A stretch of DNA of 64,000 nt. Origin: Enterobacterales bacterium CwR94. GTDB lineage: Bacteria; Pseudomonadota; Gammaproteobacteria; Enterobacterales; Enterobacteriaceae. The notes under the pieces were generated by a model. That model was not told the origin of the DNA, did not search any database, and worked only from the letters and a program-made list of their open reading frames with translations. Below are positions 42,715 to 51,809 of the stretch, piece by piece. Each line of letters opens with the position of its first letter. Position 1 is the stretch's first letter. Where the stretch lies: assembly GCA_002837195.1 (NCBI GenBank), contig KZ478064.1, positions 124,001-188,000 on the forward strand. Direction: 5' to 3'. The position numbers and the translations under genes are program-made.

Positions 42715-44073
42715 CTAACGAAAGGCGTTTTTCCATTGGCGAGCCGGATGGCGGTCGGTCAGATGGGGTGAACGCGCGGCGAACAACTTTTCGCGCAGCG
42801 TGCCCGGTGCATACTCTCGCTGGGCCAAACCTCGCTTTTGCAATTCTGGAATAACGTGTTCAATAAACTCAATAAATGAACCCGGCGTGGTTTCATACAT
42901 CACGTTGATGCCATCGACGCCTGCCGCCTGCCAGCGTTCCAGTTCATCGGCAATCTGTTCGGGTGTGCCCACAATGCGCGTATTCACAGCATAAGCGTTC
43001 GCCAGATCGGCAACGGTTGGCGCGCGTTGAAAGGCATCACTAAAGTAGTCGATGATGCCCTGCACGCCTTCGATATGCACATCCTGAAGCAACTGATCGG
43101 GTGCCAGCTCGCCCAAATCGACGCCTAAATCGCGGCTGATGTGGGCCAGCAATCCATCAACGCTCAGATAGGCATCCAGCTCTGCGGCTTTGCGCTCGGC
43201 TTCTTCTTGCGTGCTGCCCACGACAAACGAGAGCCCCTGCAGGAACAGCAGATCATTGGGATGGCGTCCCGCGGCCACTAACTGCTGACGCATACCCTGC
43301 GTCAGCACGCGCGCGCCTTCGGGATTTCGACACAAAATAAAGGTGCCCTCGGCATGCTGCGCGGCAAACTGGCGGCCAACTTTTGACGATCCGGCCTGAT
43401 ACAGCACCGGCGTGCGCTGCGGAGAGGGCAGCGCCAGATGCGGCCCCGCAACCTTGTAACGCGCACCGTGATGGTGAATGCGATGCACATGCGCGGGATC
43501 GGCAAAGCGGTTGTTACGCGGATCGTTGAGCAGCGCTTCATCATCCCACGAGCCCTCCCATAGCTTATACACCACTTCCACATACTCTTCTGCCCAGCGA
43601 TAGCGTTCATCGTGTTCAGTGATACGCGGTAGCCCAAAGTTCTGCGAGGCGTTGTGACTGACGCTGGTCACGATATTCCAGCCCACGCGACCCTTGGTTA
43701 AGTGATCAAGCGTTGAGAGACGTCGCGCAAAGCTAAACGGATGATCCTGCAAAATCGAGCTGGTAAAGACGAGTCCCAACTCTTGCGTCACAGCACTGAG
43801 TGCGGCGGCAATGGTCGATGAATCATGGATGGGAATTTGCACTGCCTGCTCAATATAGGTATCGGCAGAGCCTTTATAGATGTCATCAACGCCGAGCACA
43901 TCTGCCAGAAACAGCGCATCAAAATGGCCTTTCTCCAGGTACTGTGCCAGCGTGACCCAGGTGTCCAATTCATGAAAGCGTGTGGCTGCGGTGGCCGGAT
44001 TGCGCCAGAAACCGTGATAGATGTGTGATACCGCAGGCATGGAAAAGGCATTTAAAATCAGTCGTTTCGTCAT
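42715..44073 (-). CDS. FMN-dependent monooxygenase, NtaA/SnaA/DszA type (second copy)
   Basis: This 452-residue luciferase-like TIM-barrel enzyme contains FHELDTWVTLAQYLEKGHFD, FLADVLGV, HPFSFARRLSTLDHLTKGRV and GWNIVTSVSHNASQNFG, typical of the NtaA/SnaA/DszA branch that uses reduced FMN to cleave C-N or C-S bonds. It is the last gene of the operon and follows the permease. The ATG at 44073 is preferred to a GTG one codon upstream. No flavin reductase is encoded nearby, so FMNH2 must come from elsewhere. Substrate unknown. Confidence 0.88.
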   Translation of the reverse strand: MTKRLILNAFSMPAVSHIYHGFWRNPATAATRFHELDTWVTLAQYLEKGHFDALFLADVLGVDDIYKGSADTYIEQAVQIPIHDSSTIAAALSAVTQELGLVFTSSILQDHPFSFARRLSTLDHLTKGRVGWNIVTSVSHNASQNFGLPRITEHDERYRWAEEYVEVVYKLWEGSWDDEALLNDPRNNRFADPAHVHRIHHHGARYKVAGPHLALPSPQRTPVLYQAGSSKVGRQFAAQHAEGTFILCRNPEGARVLTQGMRQQLVAAGRHPNDLLFLQGLSFVVGSTQEEAERKAAELDAYLSVDGLLAHISRDLGVDLGELAPDQLLQDVHIEGVQGIIDYFSDAFQRAPTVADLANAYAVNTRIVGTPEQIADELERWQAAGVDGINVMYETTPGSFIEFIEHVIPELQKRGLAQREYAPGTLREKLFAARSPHLTDRHPARQWKNAFR

Positions 44074-44091
44074 CACTGTTACCCGAAGAGG

Positions 44092-45075
44092 TTATTTTAC
44101 AACGCTTTGCAACGGCTGGCGGCTGATCAGAACCGCGGCGATCACCACCGCGCCTTTAATGATCATCTGGGTAAACTCAGAAACACCCAGCAGATTCAGA
44201 CCGTTATCCATCAGTGCAATGATCAGCACGCCAATCAGAGTGCGCTGGGGGCCACCGCTGCCACCGGCCAGCGAAGTACCGCCTACCACGATGGCGGCCA
44301 GGCTGTTGAGCAGTAAATCGCTGCCCAAAGAGGGCCCTGCGGCGCCAAGGCGGGCCACCAGTAAAATACTGGCGAACCCCGCCAACATTCCGGAGGCGAT
44401 AAAGGCATACAGCTTGTAGCGTCGTACCGGAATGCCTGCGGTATGAGCCACCTGTTCGCCGCCGCCAATCAGGTAGCTGTAGCGGCCAAAGCGTGTGTAG
44501 TGCGCCACAAAAACACTCAGCAGCCAGGCCAGCACGGCCCACAGCGCGATATTGGGCAGATGCGGGATCCATTGGCCGATGGCGACGGTTTCAAAACTCA
44601 GGTCGTTGTACGCCACCGCGCGGCCTTGCAGCAGTTGCAGCGCGGCACCGCTAAACATCGACAGGCTGCCCAGCGTGACCACAAAGGACGGCACGCGCCC
44701 CCAGGCGTAGACCAGACCATTGAGCGCACCCAGCCCGGCCCCCAGCACCATTGCCAGCGGAACCGTGTAAAAGCCCAGTCCAAAACTGTTCATCAGTTGG
44801 ATACTGAGCGCACCTACCAGCAGCACCATGGCACCGACCGATAAATCAATACAGCCCATCAGAATGACAAAAGTCAGGCCCAAACAGGCGATCAGCAGGG
44901 CGCTGGCCTGGCCCGTGATCGCGGTGAAATTGCGTAACGTGGCAAAGGCGTCACTGGTCAGGCTAAAGAAAACAATCAGTGCGACAACGGCAAGCAGCGG
45001 GAGCCAGCGTCCGGGGATAAAGCGCATGGCTGGACGTGTGGTTGAGGCCGGCGGTAGCGTGACATCTTGCGTCAT
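44092..45075 (-). CDS. Ribose-type ABC transporter permease
   Basis: This 327-residue inner-membrane protein has eight to ten hydrophobic helices and the RbsC-family pattern (ACLGLTFVILMGCIDLSVGA, YAWGRVPSFVVTLGSLSMFS, LNSLAAIVVGGTSLAGGSGG). Members import ribose, autoinducer-2 and other sugars. It overlaps the ATPase gene by four bases (ATGA). With only one permease gene it should form a homodimer. Confidence 0.9.
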   Translation of the reverse strand: MTQDVTLPPASTTRPAMRFIPGRWLPLLAVVALIVFFSLTSDAFATLRNFTAITGQASALLIACLGLTFVILMGCIDLSVGAMVLLVGALSIQLMNSFGLGFYTVPLAMVLGAGLGALNGLVYAWGRVPSFVVTLGSLSMFSGAALQLLQGRAVAYNDLSFETVAIGQWIPHLPNIALWAVLAWLLSVFVAHYTRFGRYSYLIGGGEQVAHTAGIPVRRYKLYAFIASGMLAGFASILLVARLGAAGPSLGSDLLLNSLAAIVVGGTSLAGGSGGPQRTLIGVLIIALMDNGLNLLGVSEFTQMIIKGAVVIAAVLISRQPLQSVVK

Positions 45076-46634
45076 AGGGTTGCCTCCAGGGCGTGCGTTT
45101 TTGCCGCGTTAAGCATCAGGGCGACCAGCGATGCTTCGCTGGGTTTATTATCAGGTGGTGCGATAATTTCACCGACCTGGCGGCCGTGTTGGAGGATCTG
45201 AATGCGATGTGAAAGGCCGATCAGCTCCAGTAATTCATCACTGATCAGCACGATCGCGACACCTTGCTGGCTGAGCGCGCGCAGATGCTGATACAGCTCC
45301 TCTTTGGCACCGGCATCAACCCCGCGCGTGGGATTGTCCAGCACCAGCACGCGCGGCGTACGAAACAGCCAACGGGCCAGCACCACTTTTTGCTGGTTTC
45401 CGCCCGACAGCTCACCAGTGATTTTTTGCGGGGAAGCCGATTTGATGCGCAGCAGCGCGATAAATTTTGCCGCGGTTTGGCGTTCCAACTGACGACGCCA
45501 CAGCCCGAAGCCGGTTGTCAGCCGGTCGCCGCCGCTGGCAAGGCCAAGATTCCAGCTCACGTTATAGCCAGCAATCAGCCCTTCACTCAGCCGCTCTGCG
45601 GGAATGTAGCCCACGCCCTGGCGCACCAACCGTTTGATGTCGGGTCGTTGTGCAACGCCTTGCTGGAGCTGGATTTCACCGCTGGCCGGGGGAATCACCC
45701 CCGCCAGTCCCTTGCCTAAGCGACTTTTCCCGCTGTTCAGTAAGCCGCCAATACCCAGGATTTCACCTGCCCGCACGCTAAACGAAATCCCGCTGTAGGC
45801 GTCGGGCAGGGACAGGTTGCGGGCGGTAAAGACCACCGGCTGGTCGGCGCAATCCTGCTGCAGATGCTGATAATAGTGATCGGCGGCGCGATCGCGGCCC
45901 ACCATCAATTGATGCAGCCGGTTTTCGCTGGCTTCGGCAGCAGAGAGTTCCGCAACCCGTTGGCCATCTTTGAGAACATAAATACGGTCGGACAGCGCGC
46001 GCACTTCACTCAATCGGTGTGAGACCAACAACAAGCTGGCGCGTTGGCGCAGTTTCGCCACCAACGCCAAAAAACGTTGTTCATCTTCCCGATCCAGCGA
46101 GGCGGTAGGCTCATCCAGCAGGATCAATGGGTGTTCGATATTATCGATCAGGATGGGTGCCAGGCAGGCGCGAGCGATCTCCAGTGTTTGCCGCTGTGAA
46201 AAAGGGTAATCGCCGGTGCGTCGTTCTGCGTCCAGCGGCAGTTCTGCGGCATCGATCAGTTGCTGAGCGGCTCTGATCATCGCCCGCCGCTGTAAGAAAC
46301 CGCCACGGTAGAATGTTTGGTCGCGCCCCAGTAACAGATTTTCATACACTGGCACATCAGCAATCAGTGACTGTTCCTGAAATACCCGTGCTATACCGCC
46401 GGTCTGCGCATGGTGCAGTGAGCGGGGTGACCAGCGTTGACCCGCTAAGGTCACAGTGCCTGCATTGGCGTGGGTGATGCCCGAAAGAATATCAAACAGT
46501 GTGGTTTTCCCCGCGCCGTTTTCACCGACCAGGCTGACCACGCTGCGCCGGGGCACCGAAAAGGAAACGCCGCGCAGCACCCGGTTCTCGCCGTAGCGTT
46601 TGGTAATGCCCTCGACGTCCAGAAAGGCACTCAT
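45072..46634 (-). CDS. Ribose-type ABC transporter ATPase, two fused nucleotide-binding domains
   Basis: This 520-residue RbsA-like protein has a first domain with Walker A LVGENGAGKTTLFDIL and Walker B ILLDEPTAS. Its second domain carries a degenerate Walker A (GLLNSGKSRLG), signature LSGGNQQKVVLARWL and Walker B LVLDNPTRG. The first signature is atypical (YPFSQRQTLEIARA). The start at 46634 overlaps the binding-protein stop by ATGA. Upstream extension of the frame has no support. Confidence 0.9.
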   Translation of the reverse strand: MSAFLDVEGITKRYGENRVLRGVSFSVPRRSVVSLVGENGAGKTTLFDILSGITHANAGTVTLAGQRWSPRSLHHAQTGGIARVFQEQSLIADVPVYENLLLGRDQTFYRGGFLQRRAMIRAAQQLIDAAELPLDAERRTGDYPFSQRQTLEIARACLAPILIDNIEHPLILLDEPTASLDREDEQRFLALVAKLRQRASLLLVSHRLSEVRALSDRIYVLKDGQRVAELSAAEASENRLHQLMVGRDRAADHYYQHLQQDCADQPVVFTARNLSLPDAYSGISFSVRAGEILGIGGLLNSGKSRLGKGLAGVIPPASGEIQLQQGVAQRPDIKRLVRQGVGYIPAERLSEGLIAGYNVSWNLGLASGGDRLTTGFGLWRRQLERQTAAKFIALLRIKSASPQKITGELSGGNQQKVVLARWLFRTPRVLVLDNPTRGVDAGAKEELYQHLRALSQQGVAIVLISDELLELIGLSHRIQILQHGRQVGEIIAPPDNKPSEASLVALMLNAAKTHALEATL

Positions 46635-47968
46635 ACTTTGCCTTTGAGCGGTGAGGGGCCAAAGAAGGGGATTTTGTAATGTGCCTGATACTCCTCCGTT
46701 ACCCGTTGCCACTCCCCGTTATTTTTGGCATCAAGATAGGCCTGTGGGTAGGTCCAGCCTGCGGGTTTGGGTAAGCCAGCCCATTCGACATCGATATCCA
46801 GCGGCGTGATTTTGCCCTGCGGATCCCAATCCTGTGGATGGGCGACCTTGGACATGCGTTTATAGTCGAACGGCGGCACATCACCGTTATCAACGTAACG
46901 TTCAAGATACACATCGACGTTGTCTTTGGTCATGGTCACCGAGTGCCAGTTGAGCATGCGTTCGGCCGCGCGCGGTTGCCAGCCGTTTAACACGTCGAAC
47001 AAGCGGGCGGTGAAAAATCCGGCCTGAAATGCCGGGCAGTTGGCGCTGGTCGCCAGTTGCTGTCCCTGCTTTATGGCACGTGCGCCTTCGGTGGTGCCGT
47101 CAGCGCCCACCACCAGGACATCTTCATCAGGGCGAAGACCGGCACCGCGTAAGGCGGCAATCACGCCCTGCGCAACGTCGTCATTTTGTGCGACGACACC
47201 CACCACATTTTTATGTCTGGAGAGTAAATCCTGCGTGGCTTTCAGGGCATCTTCGCGATTGAACAAGCCGGGCAATTGATCCACCAAACGCGTTTTGGGG
47301 AAGTTGGCAAATGCCGCGTCGCGGCCACGGCTGCGCACTGAATCGGTGGAGAAACCGGGCACGCCCGTCACGCCAATGATATCGCCGCCGCCAAAGCGCT
47401 CGGTGACGGCGTTCAATAACACTTCTGTCACGCCGCGATGGGCACTGAACTCCTCCGGCACCGCGTACAGCGTGTAGTAATCGCTGGCCTCAAAAGGGGT
47501 GTACCAGGGCAATGTCGCCCAGACGTTGGCGAAATAGGCGTTGTTTTGTTTAGCCAGTTGCGCGATACGGCGCACCGCGCTGCCATCCGGAGCGTGCAGA
47601 ATCAGCGCATTTGCGCCACTGGCGAGCTGCTGCTCTGCCTGATTAAGTTGGCGTTGGCTGTCAATTTGTCCGTCGAGATAGCTGTAACCTAAACCAAATA
47701 ATTGGGCAGCGGCTTCGGTGGCATGACTGGCTTGCGCCATAAATTCGACGCGGCTGGTCCAGGCCAAATAGGCCAGTTTCCCCGAAGGGGCGGCGACCGC
47801 GACGGCGGGAAGTCCCCACAGACTGGCAGTCGCGGCAGCGGCCATCCCCGCTGATGCCAGCGTTAAAAAGTCACGTCGGCTGACACCCACGGTGTCTAAC
47901 TTTTCCAGATGACGGTCCACTTGTTTGGGGTCGCTGATATTAAACAGCGTGTGACGCGTTTTTTTCAT
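46631..47968 (-). CDS. ABC sugar-type substrate-binding protein with Tat signal
   Basis: This 445-residue periplasmic binding protein has a twin-arginine signal (SRRDFLTLASAGMAAAATAS, Arg31-Arg32) rather than a Sec signal, preceded by about 28 residues. The mature part shows the type I sugar-binding fold: LIGLH-like segments ANALILHAPDGSAVRRIAQL and NDDVAQGVIAALRGAGLRPD. Tat export of a binding protein implies folding in the cytoplasm. It is bigger than ribose-binding protein. The ligand is unknown; the flanking monooxygenases suggest a sugar-like sulfur or nitrogen compound. Confidence 0.86.
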   Translation of the reverse strand: MKKTRHTLFNISDPKQVDRHLEKLDTVGVSRRDFLTLASAGMAAAATASLWGLPAVAVAAPSGKLAYLAWTSRVEFMAQASHATEAAAQLFGLGYSYLDGQIDSQRQLNQAEQQLASGANALILHAPDGSAVRRIAQLAKQNNAYFANVWATLPWYTPFEASDYYTLYAVPEEFSAHRGVTEVLLNAVTERFGGGDIIGVTGVPGFSTDSVRSRGRDAAFANFPKTRLVDQLPGLFNREDALKATQDLLSRHKNVVGVVAQNDDVAQGVIAALRGAGLRPDEDVLVVGADGTTEGARAIKQGQQLATSANCPAFQAGFFTARLFDVLNGWQPRAAERMLNWHSVTMTKDNVDVYLERYVDNGDVPPFDYKRMSKVAHPQDWDPQGKITPLDIDVEWAGLPKPAGWTYPQAYLDAKNNGEWQRVTEEYQAHYKIPFFGPSPLKGKV

Positions 47969-47993
47969 TCTGTTTCCCGGTGTGTTTAAGGTG

Positions 47994-49325
47994 TTAGTTA
48001 AAATTGAACTCAACGGGGCCGAGCCCCAAATGATCACGCAGTGTGGTGCCGGTGTACTGTTGGCGTACGCGCCCGCGGCGTTGTAATTCGGGCACCACAA
48101 AGTCGGAGAACTCATCAAAGGTGCCCGGTAAATAGGCCGCAGAGATGATGAAGCCATCGGCCTCCTCGTTGTCGAAGCTGGCTTCCAGTTGATCGGCGAT
48201 CTGCTCTGCGGTACCGACGAGCTGCGGCAGCAACACGCCTTGCGCATACAGCTTGCCGAGGTCGCGCAGCGTCAGATTGTCTTGCTGGCTGATTCGGCGA
48301 GCGACATCAAACAGCCCTGTGTTGCCGCCCACGTCTACATTGCGCAGTGACTCGTCCAGCGGGTAGACCGAAAAGTCATGATCCACGTGTGCAGACAGGG
48401 TGATTAAGCCGGAGATCGGATCGGCAAGGGCATTGTGATAAGCCTGCTTTTCACGGGCGATCGCTTCGGTTTCGCCGACGAAGGGAATAAATGACGGGAA
48501 AATCTTGATGTCGTTGGGATCCCGTCCGGCCGCAGCCGTGCGGGCTTTCAAATCACGGTAATAAGCCTGGCGGCCCTCCGGCGTTGGGTCGATCTCAAAG
48601 ACAATCTCCGCCCAGCGTGCGGCAAAGTCTTTCCCGCGCGAGGAGGAGCCCGCTTGCATGATGGCGGGGCGACGCTGAGGGGAGGCGGGAACCGTGAGTG
48701 GGCCTCGGGTTTGAAACCATTCTCCCTGATGATCAACGACATGGACTTTATCGGCATCGGCAAAGCGCCCCTGCTTTTCCAGCAGTAGCGCATCAGGTTC
48801 CCAGCTTGCCCACAGTTTGCTGGTGGCTTGCAGAAATTCATCAGCACGCTGATAGCGTTCACCGTGGGCCAGATGCTGGCGAAAGCCGAAATTATTGGCT
48901 TCGGCATCGGCGTTTGAGGTCACCACGTTCCAGGCGATGCGTCCCTGCGTCAGATGGTCAAGGGTGGCAAAGGCGCGCGCGATATCATAGGGCGCATAGT
49001 AGGTGGTTGAGCGGGTGATCCCGAGGCCCAGATGGCGCGTGGCGTTGGCCATCACCAGGGCCACATAGGAAGGATCCAGCGTGGCGACGGATTGCACACC
49101 GTGTTCCACGGCCTGACGGATGTCGTTGCCATAACGGCCCGGTACCGCCAGCACGTCGGCGAAAAACACAAAATCAAAAAATCCACGTTCCGCAGCGCGC
49201 GCGACATCCTGATAATAGCTGGCTTCAAGAAATCGCGTTGAACTGCGCGGATGCCGCCACATAGCATGACTGTGGGTGACCGGGGAGGCCATCATAAAAC
49301 CGGCCAGGTGCATCAGTTTTGCCAT
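47994..49325 (-). CDS. FMN-dependent monooxygenase, NtaA/SnaA/DszA type (first copy)
   Basis: This 443-residue luciferase-like enzyme is related to the one at 42715 but clearly divergent. AAERGFFDFVFFADVLAVPG, APYDIARAFATLDHLTQGRI, AWNVVTSNADAEANNFGF and MQAGSSSRGKDFAARWAEIV are typical of the family. It follows the DszC-like gene by three bases, so the two are probably translated together. Two-component monooxygenases of this kind need FMNH2 from a separate reductase. Confidence 0.9.
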   Translation of the reverse strand: MAKLMHLAGFMMASPVTHSHAMWRHPRSSTRFLEASYYQDVARAAERGFFDFVFFADVLAVPGRYGNDIRQAVEHGVQSVATLDPSYVALVMANATRHLGLGITRSTTYYAPYDIARAFATLDHLTQGRIAWNVVTSNADAEANNFGFRQHLAHGERYQRADEFLQATSKLWASWEPDALLLEKQGRFADADKVHVVDHQGEWFQTRGPLTVPASPQRRPAIMQAGSSSRGKDFAARWAEIVFEIDPTPEGRQAYYRDLKARTAAAGRDPNDIKIFPSFIPFVGETEAIAREKQAYHNALADPISGLITLSAHVDHDFSVYPLDESLRNVDVGGNTGLFDVARRISQQDNLTLRDLGKLYAQGVLLPQLVGTAEQIADQLEASFDNEEADGFIISAAYLPGTFDEFSDFVVPELQRRGRVRQQYTGTTLRDHLGLGPVEFNFN

Positions 49326-49328
49326 GGT

Positions 49329-50564
49329 TTACCCCGCCTTATTTTCAGCCACGCCAATGCGCCACTGATAGGGAGGAAGGGTGCCGTTTACCGCATAATC
49401 GCCGACGATGCGATCTTTATAGATCCGTGGATTGTGCGAGGACAGCGTGCGTGCATTGCGCCAAAAGCGATCGAGTGCCAGGGGTTTCAGGGTGGCGGAC
49501 GCGCCTAGTGCATCGAACTGGGTGGTTGCCGCACTGAGGATAAGATCGGTGACAATGGTCAGCCCTTGTGAGACCTCAAGCTCTGCAATGGCGTTGGCCT
49601 GTTGTTCGGCAGCCTCATCACCGGAGAAACGGCTTTCAAAGGCGCGTTGCAAGGCGTCAGCATTTTTCAGCACCACGGTGCCACTGACATACGCACTGCC
49701 ACGCAAACGTCCCACCACTTGCAGCAGTTGTGCATCGTCCGCCGCGCGCGGCGCGTTACCATTGCTGTAGGTGCGCGTGCGGGCGGAGAGCGCCTGTGCG
49801 ACTTCGCCCGTTAAGGCGCGCCCGATGCCAGCCAGGGTGGCCAGATGCACGAGTTGGAAAAAGCCTGTCGCGTACTTAAAGCGCGTTTCATCATCAATGT
49901 CACTGGCTTCCACAATGACATTTTCAAAGCGCGCTGTGCCGCTGGCGGTGAGTGTTTGACCAAAGCCATTCCAGTCATCTTCAACGGTCACTCCCGGCGC
50001 GTGACGCGCCACGGCAATGGCACGTACAGCATCACCCTCGCCACTGACGCCGATGTCGATCCAGTCAGAATAGAGGGAACCTGTGGTGTAAAACTTGGTG
50101 CCATTGAGCCGCCAGTGTTGGCCTTCTTGCGTTAAGGTCGCCCCAAACTGGCGCTGTTTGGCATCCCCGGTTTCACTCCAGGCTGGGCCAACAATCTCAC
50201 CCTGACCCAAACGTGTAAGCCAGCGATCCCGCCACTCCGCGTTGTCACTGTTTAAGATCTTCTCAACAAACCCCAGATGACCGCGAATGGCTTGCACCAG
50301 GTTGGAATCCGCTTCGCCCAACTCGATCAGCAAATTGAACAATTCTGGCAGTGTGGCCCCACTCCCGCCGTAGTTTTCGGGCACCCGCAACGCGGTAAAC
50401 CCAGAGGCTTTTAACGCTTTAATGGCATCGAACGGCAGTTCGCGGTTGAGTTCACGGGTAATTGCCCCTTCGCGGATCTGGGCAAACAGTGGGCGAAAGC
50501 GCTCTGCGAGTTGTTCGTAAACTGTACTGGCTCCGGCGCCCCAGGCGTCTGTAAGTTGGCTCAT
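49329..50564 (-). CDS. DszC/SfnB-like flavin-dependent monooxygenase of the acyl-CoA dehydrogenase fold
   Basis: This 411-residue protein has the acyl-CoA dehydrogenase fold but matches the DszC/SfnB branch that oxidises sulfur compounds with reduced flavin: ASGFTALRVPENYGGSGATL, NLVQAIRGHLGFVEKILNS, RLNGTKFYTTGSLYSDWIDI, TLSSHNPRIYKDRIVGDYA. It is the first gene of the operon, 41 bases downstream of a sigma54 promoter. The likely role is sulfoxidation or desulfurisation under sulfur limitation. A nitrogen-substrate role cannot be excluded. Confidence 0.87.
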   Translation of the reverse strand: MSQLTDAWGAGASTVYEQLAERFRPLFAQIREGAITRELNRELPFDAIKALKASGFTALRVPENYGGSGATLPELFNLLIELGEADSNLVQAIRGHLGFVEKILNSDNAEWRDRWLTRLGQGEIVGPAWSETGDAKQRQFGATLTQEGQHWRLNGTKFYTTGSLYSDWIDIGVSGEGDAVRAIAVARHAPGVTVEDDWNGFGQTLTASGTARFENVIVEASDIDDETRFKYATGFFQLVHLATLAGIGRALTGEVAQALSARTRTYSNGNAPRAADDAQLLQVVGRLRGSAYVSGTVVLKNADALQRAFESRFSGDEAAEQQANAIAELEVSQGLTIVTDLILSAATTQFDALGASATLKPLALDRFWRNARTLSSHNPRIYKDRIVGDYAVNGTLPPYQWRIGVAENKAG

Positions 50565-50604
50565 GCGTGGTTAATCCTTGCTTCAACAATAGGTTTGTTG
50601 AGTT

Positions 50605-50620
50605 AGCAAGCGATATGCCA
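50605..50620 (-). promoter_or_regulatory. Sigma54 promoter of the monooxygenase/ABC operon
   Basis: On the minus strand TGGCAT-N5-TTGCT (from 50620 to 50605) matches the -24/-12 consensus with the invariant GG and GC at correct spacing. It lies 41 bases before the DszC-like start and downstream of two CTGTTG-N6-CAACAG-type sites. Between promoter and gene is a TCAACAA-N5-TTGTTGA palindrome (50582-50600). Confidence 0.87.
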
Positions 50621-50669
50621 ATTTTAATGCATTGATTTATATATGTTTATTTTGAGTGTTCTTGCGTTG

Positions 50670-50716
50670 CTGTTGGCTGAGCAACAGTTTGTCGGCGGGT
50701 GTTGGTAACACAACAG
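50670..50716. promoter_or_regulatory. Two upstream activator sites for the sigma54 operon
   Basis: CTGTTG-N6-CAACAG at 50670-50687 is a perfect copy of the motif in front of the SfnR-like gene. GTGTTG-N6-CAACAG at 50699-50716 has one mismatch. They are 50-110 bases upstream of the -24 element, the usual place for enhancer-binding proteins. Confidence 0.8.
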
Positions 50717-50813
50717 TCGATGAACGTGAGCGGAAAATGCGCGGTGTTATGCACGGCAAGGGCTGGTCTTGCCGGACATTTGCCGTTATCATCCCGACAC
50801 AAAATTTAATACA

Positions 50814-50832
50814 AATTATTCTCATTAGCATT
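50814..50832. promoter_or_regulatory. Fur box upstream of the siderophore ABC operon
   Basis: On the minus strand the 19-mer reads AATGCTAATGAGAATAATT, which contains consecutive GATAAT-like hexamers (GCTAAT, GAGAAT, AATT). It lies 24 bases before the start of the binding-protein gene. It predicts derepression in low iron. Confidence 0.78.
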
Positions 50833-50855
50833 TCAATTTGTTCTAAGGAGAGAAA

Positions 50856-51800
50856 ATGCAATACCGCCAGGCTATAACAACGCTGTTTTTCACTGTCTTG
50901 CTCGCTGTGGCACCGGTTGCCAACGCTGTGGCTGCGGGGCAAACCCTTAACATCGTGCATGCGCAGGGCACCACCGCCGTGCCAAAAAACCCTCAGCGCG
51001 TGGTTATTCTGAATCCCGCGGCGCTGGATATCACCGATGCCCTCGGCATCGTGCCCATCGGCGTGCCAAAAACCAGCGCCCATTATCCTGAGCATTTGGC
51101 GAAATACAGCGGCAGCCAATATTTCGATGCCGGCACGCTGTTTGAGCCTAACTATGAAGCCTTAAGTAACGCAAAGCCGAATCTGATTATCGCAGGCGCG
51201 CGTGCGCATGATGCTTATAACAAGCTGAGTGAAATTGCGCCGACCATTGCGATGGATTTTGATCCACACAACTTTGTGGCCAGCCTGTCGGAGCGGACGC
51301 GCCAACTGGGTGAGATTTTTGGCAAAGATGCGCAAGCCGATCGGTTGATTGCTGCCTTTACGGCACAAATTGCAGAGGTGCGTAAGTCTGCTGAGCATGC
51401 GGGCACCGCCATGATGATCATGATCAACGGCGGGAAAATGAGTGCGCACTCTCCGGGCTCCCGCTTTGGGTTCGTCTATGATGTGCTGGGCTTTACACCG
51501 GCGACGACCTTCCCGGAGACGGGCAAGCATGGCAATGCGGTCTCGCCTGAATTTGTGATGCAGGCCAATCCCGACTGGTTGTTTGTGCTCGACCGCGACA
51601 ATGCGATTGGCCGTAAAGAATCCGCCTCTGCACAGCAGGTGTTGGACAATGCACTGGTGCGCCGCACCAACGCCTGGAAAAACCAGCACATTGTGTATCT
51701 CAACTCGGGATCGCTGTATATCGCTGGCGGTATTCAGAGCTACAGCCAGTTGATGACCCAAATCGAACAGGCACTCAAAAATACCCACGCACAGAATTAA
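50856..51800 (+). CDS. Siderophore ABC transporter, periplasmic binding protein (FatB/CeuE-like)
   Basis: This 314-residue protein has a Sec signal peptide (about 1-28, ending VANAVAAG), then VPKNPQRVVILNPAALDITD and LFEPNYEALSNAKPNLIIAG, as in class III binding proteins for catecholate siderophores (CeuE, VctP, FatB, YclQ). No lipobox cysteine is seen. AAGGAG precedes the start. It is the first gene of a four-gene operon and lies just downstream of a Fur box. No siderophore synthesis genes are nearby, so a foreign siderophore may be used. Confidence 0.88.
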   Translation: MQYRQAITTLFFTVLLAVAPVANAVAAGQTLNIVHAQGTTAVPKNPQRVVILNPAALDITDALGIVPIGVPKTSAHYPEHLAKYSGSQYFDAGTLFEPNYEALSNAKPNLIIAGARAHDAYNKLSEIAPTIAMDFDPHNFVASLSERTRQLGEIFGKDAQADRLIAAFTAQIAEVRKSAEHAGTAMMIMINGGKMSAHSPGSRFGFVYDVLGFTPATTFPETGKHGNAVSPEFVMQANPDWLFVLDRDNAIGRKESASAQQVLDNALVRRTNAWKNQHIVYLNSGSLYIAGGIQSYSQLMTQIEQALKNTHAQN

Positions 51801-51809
51801 CAGCACACG

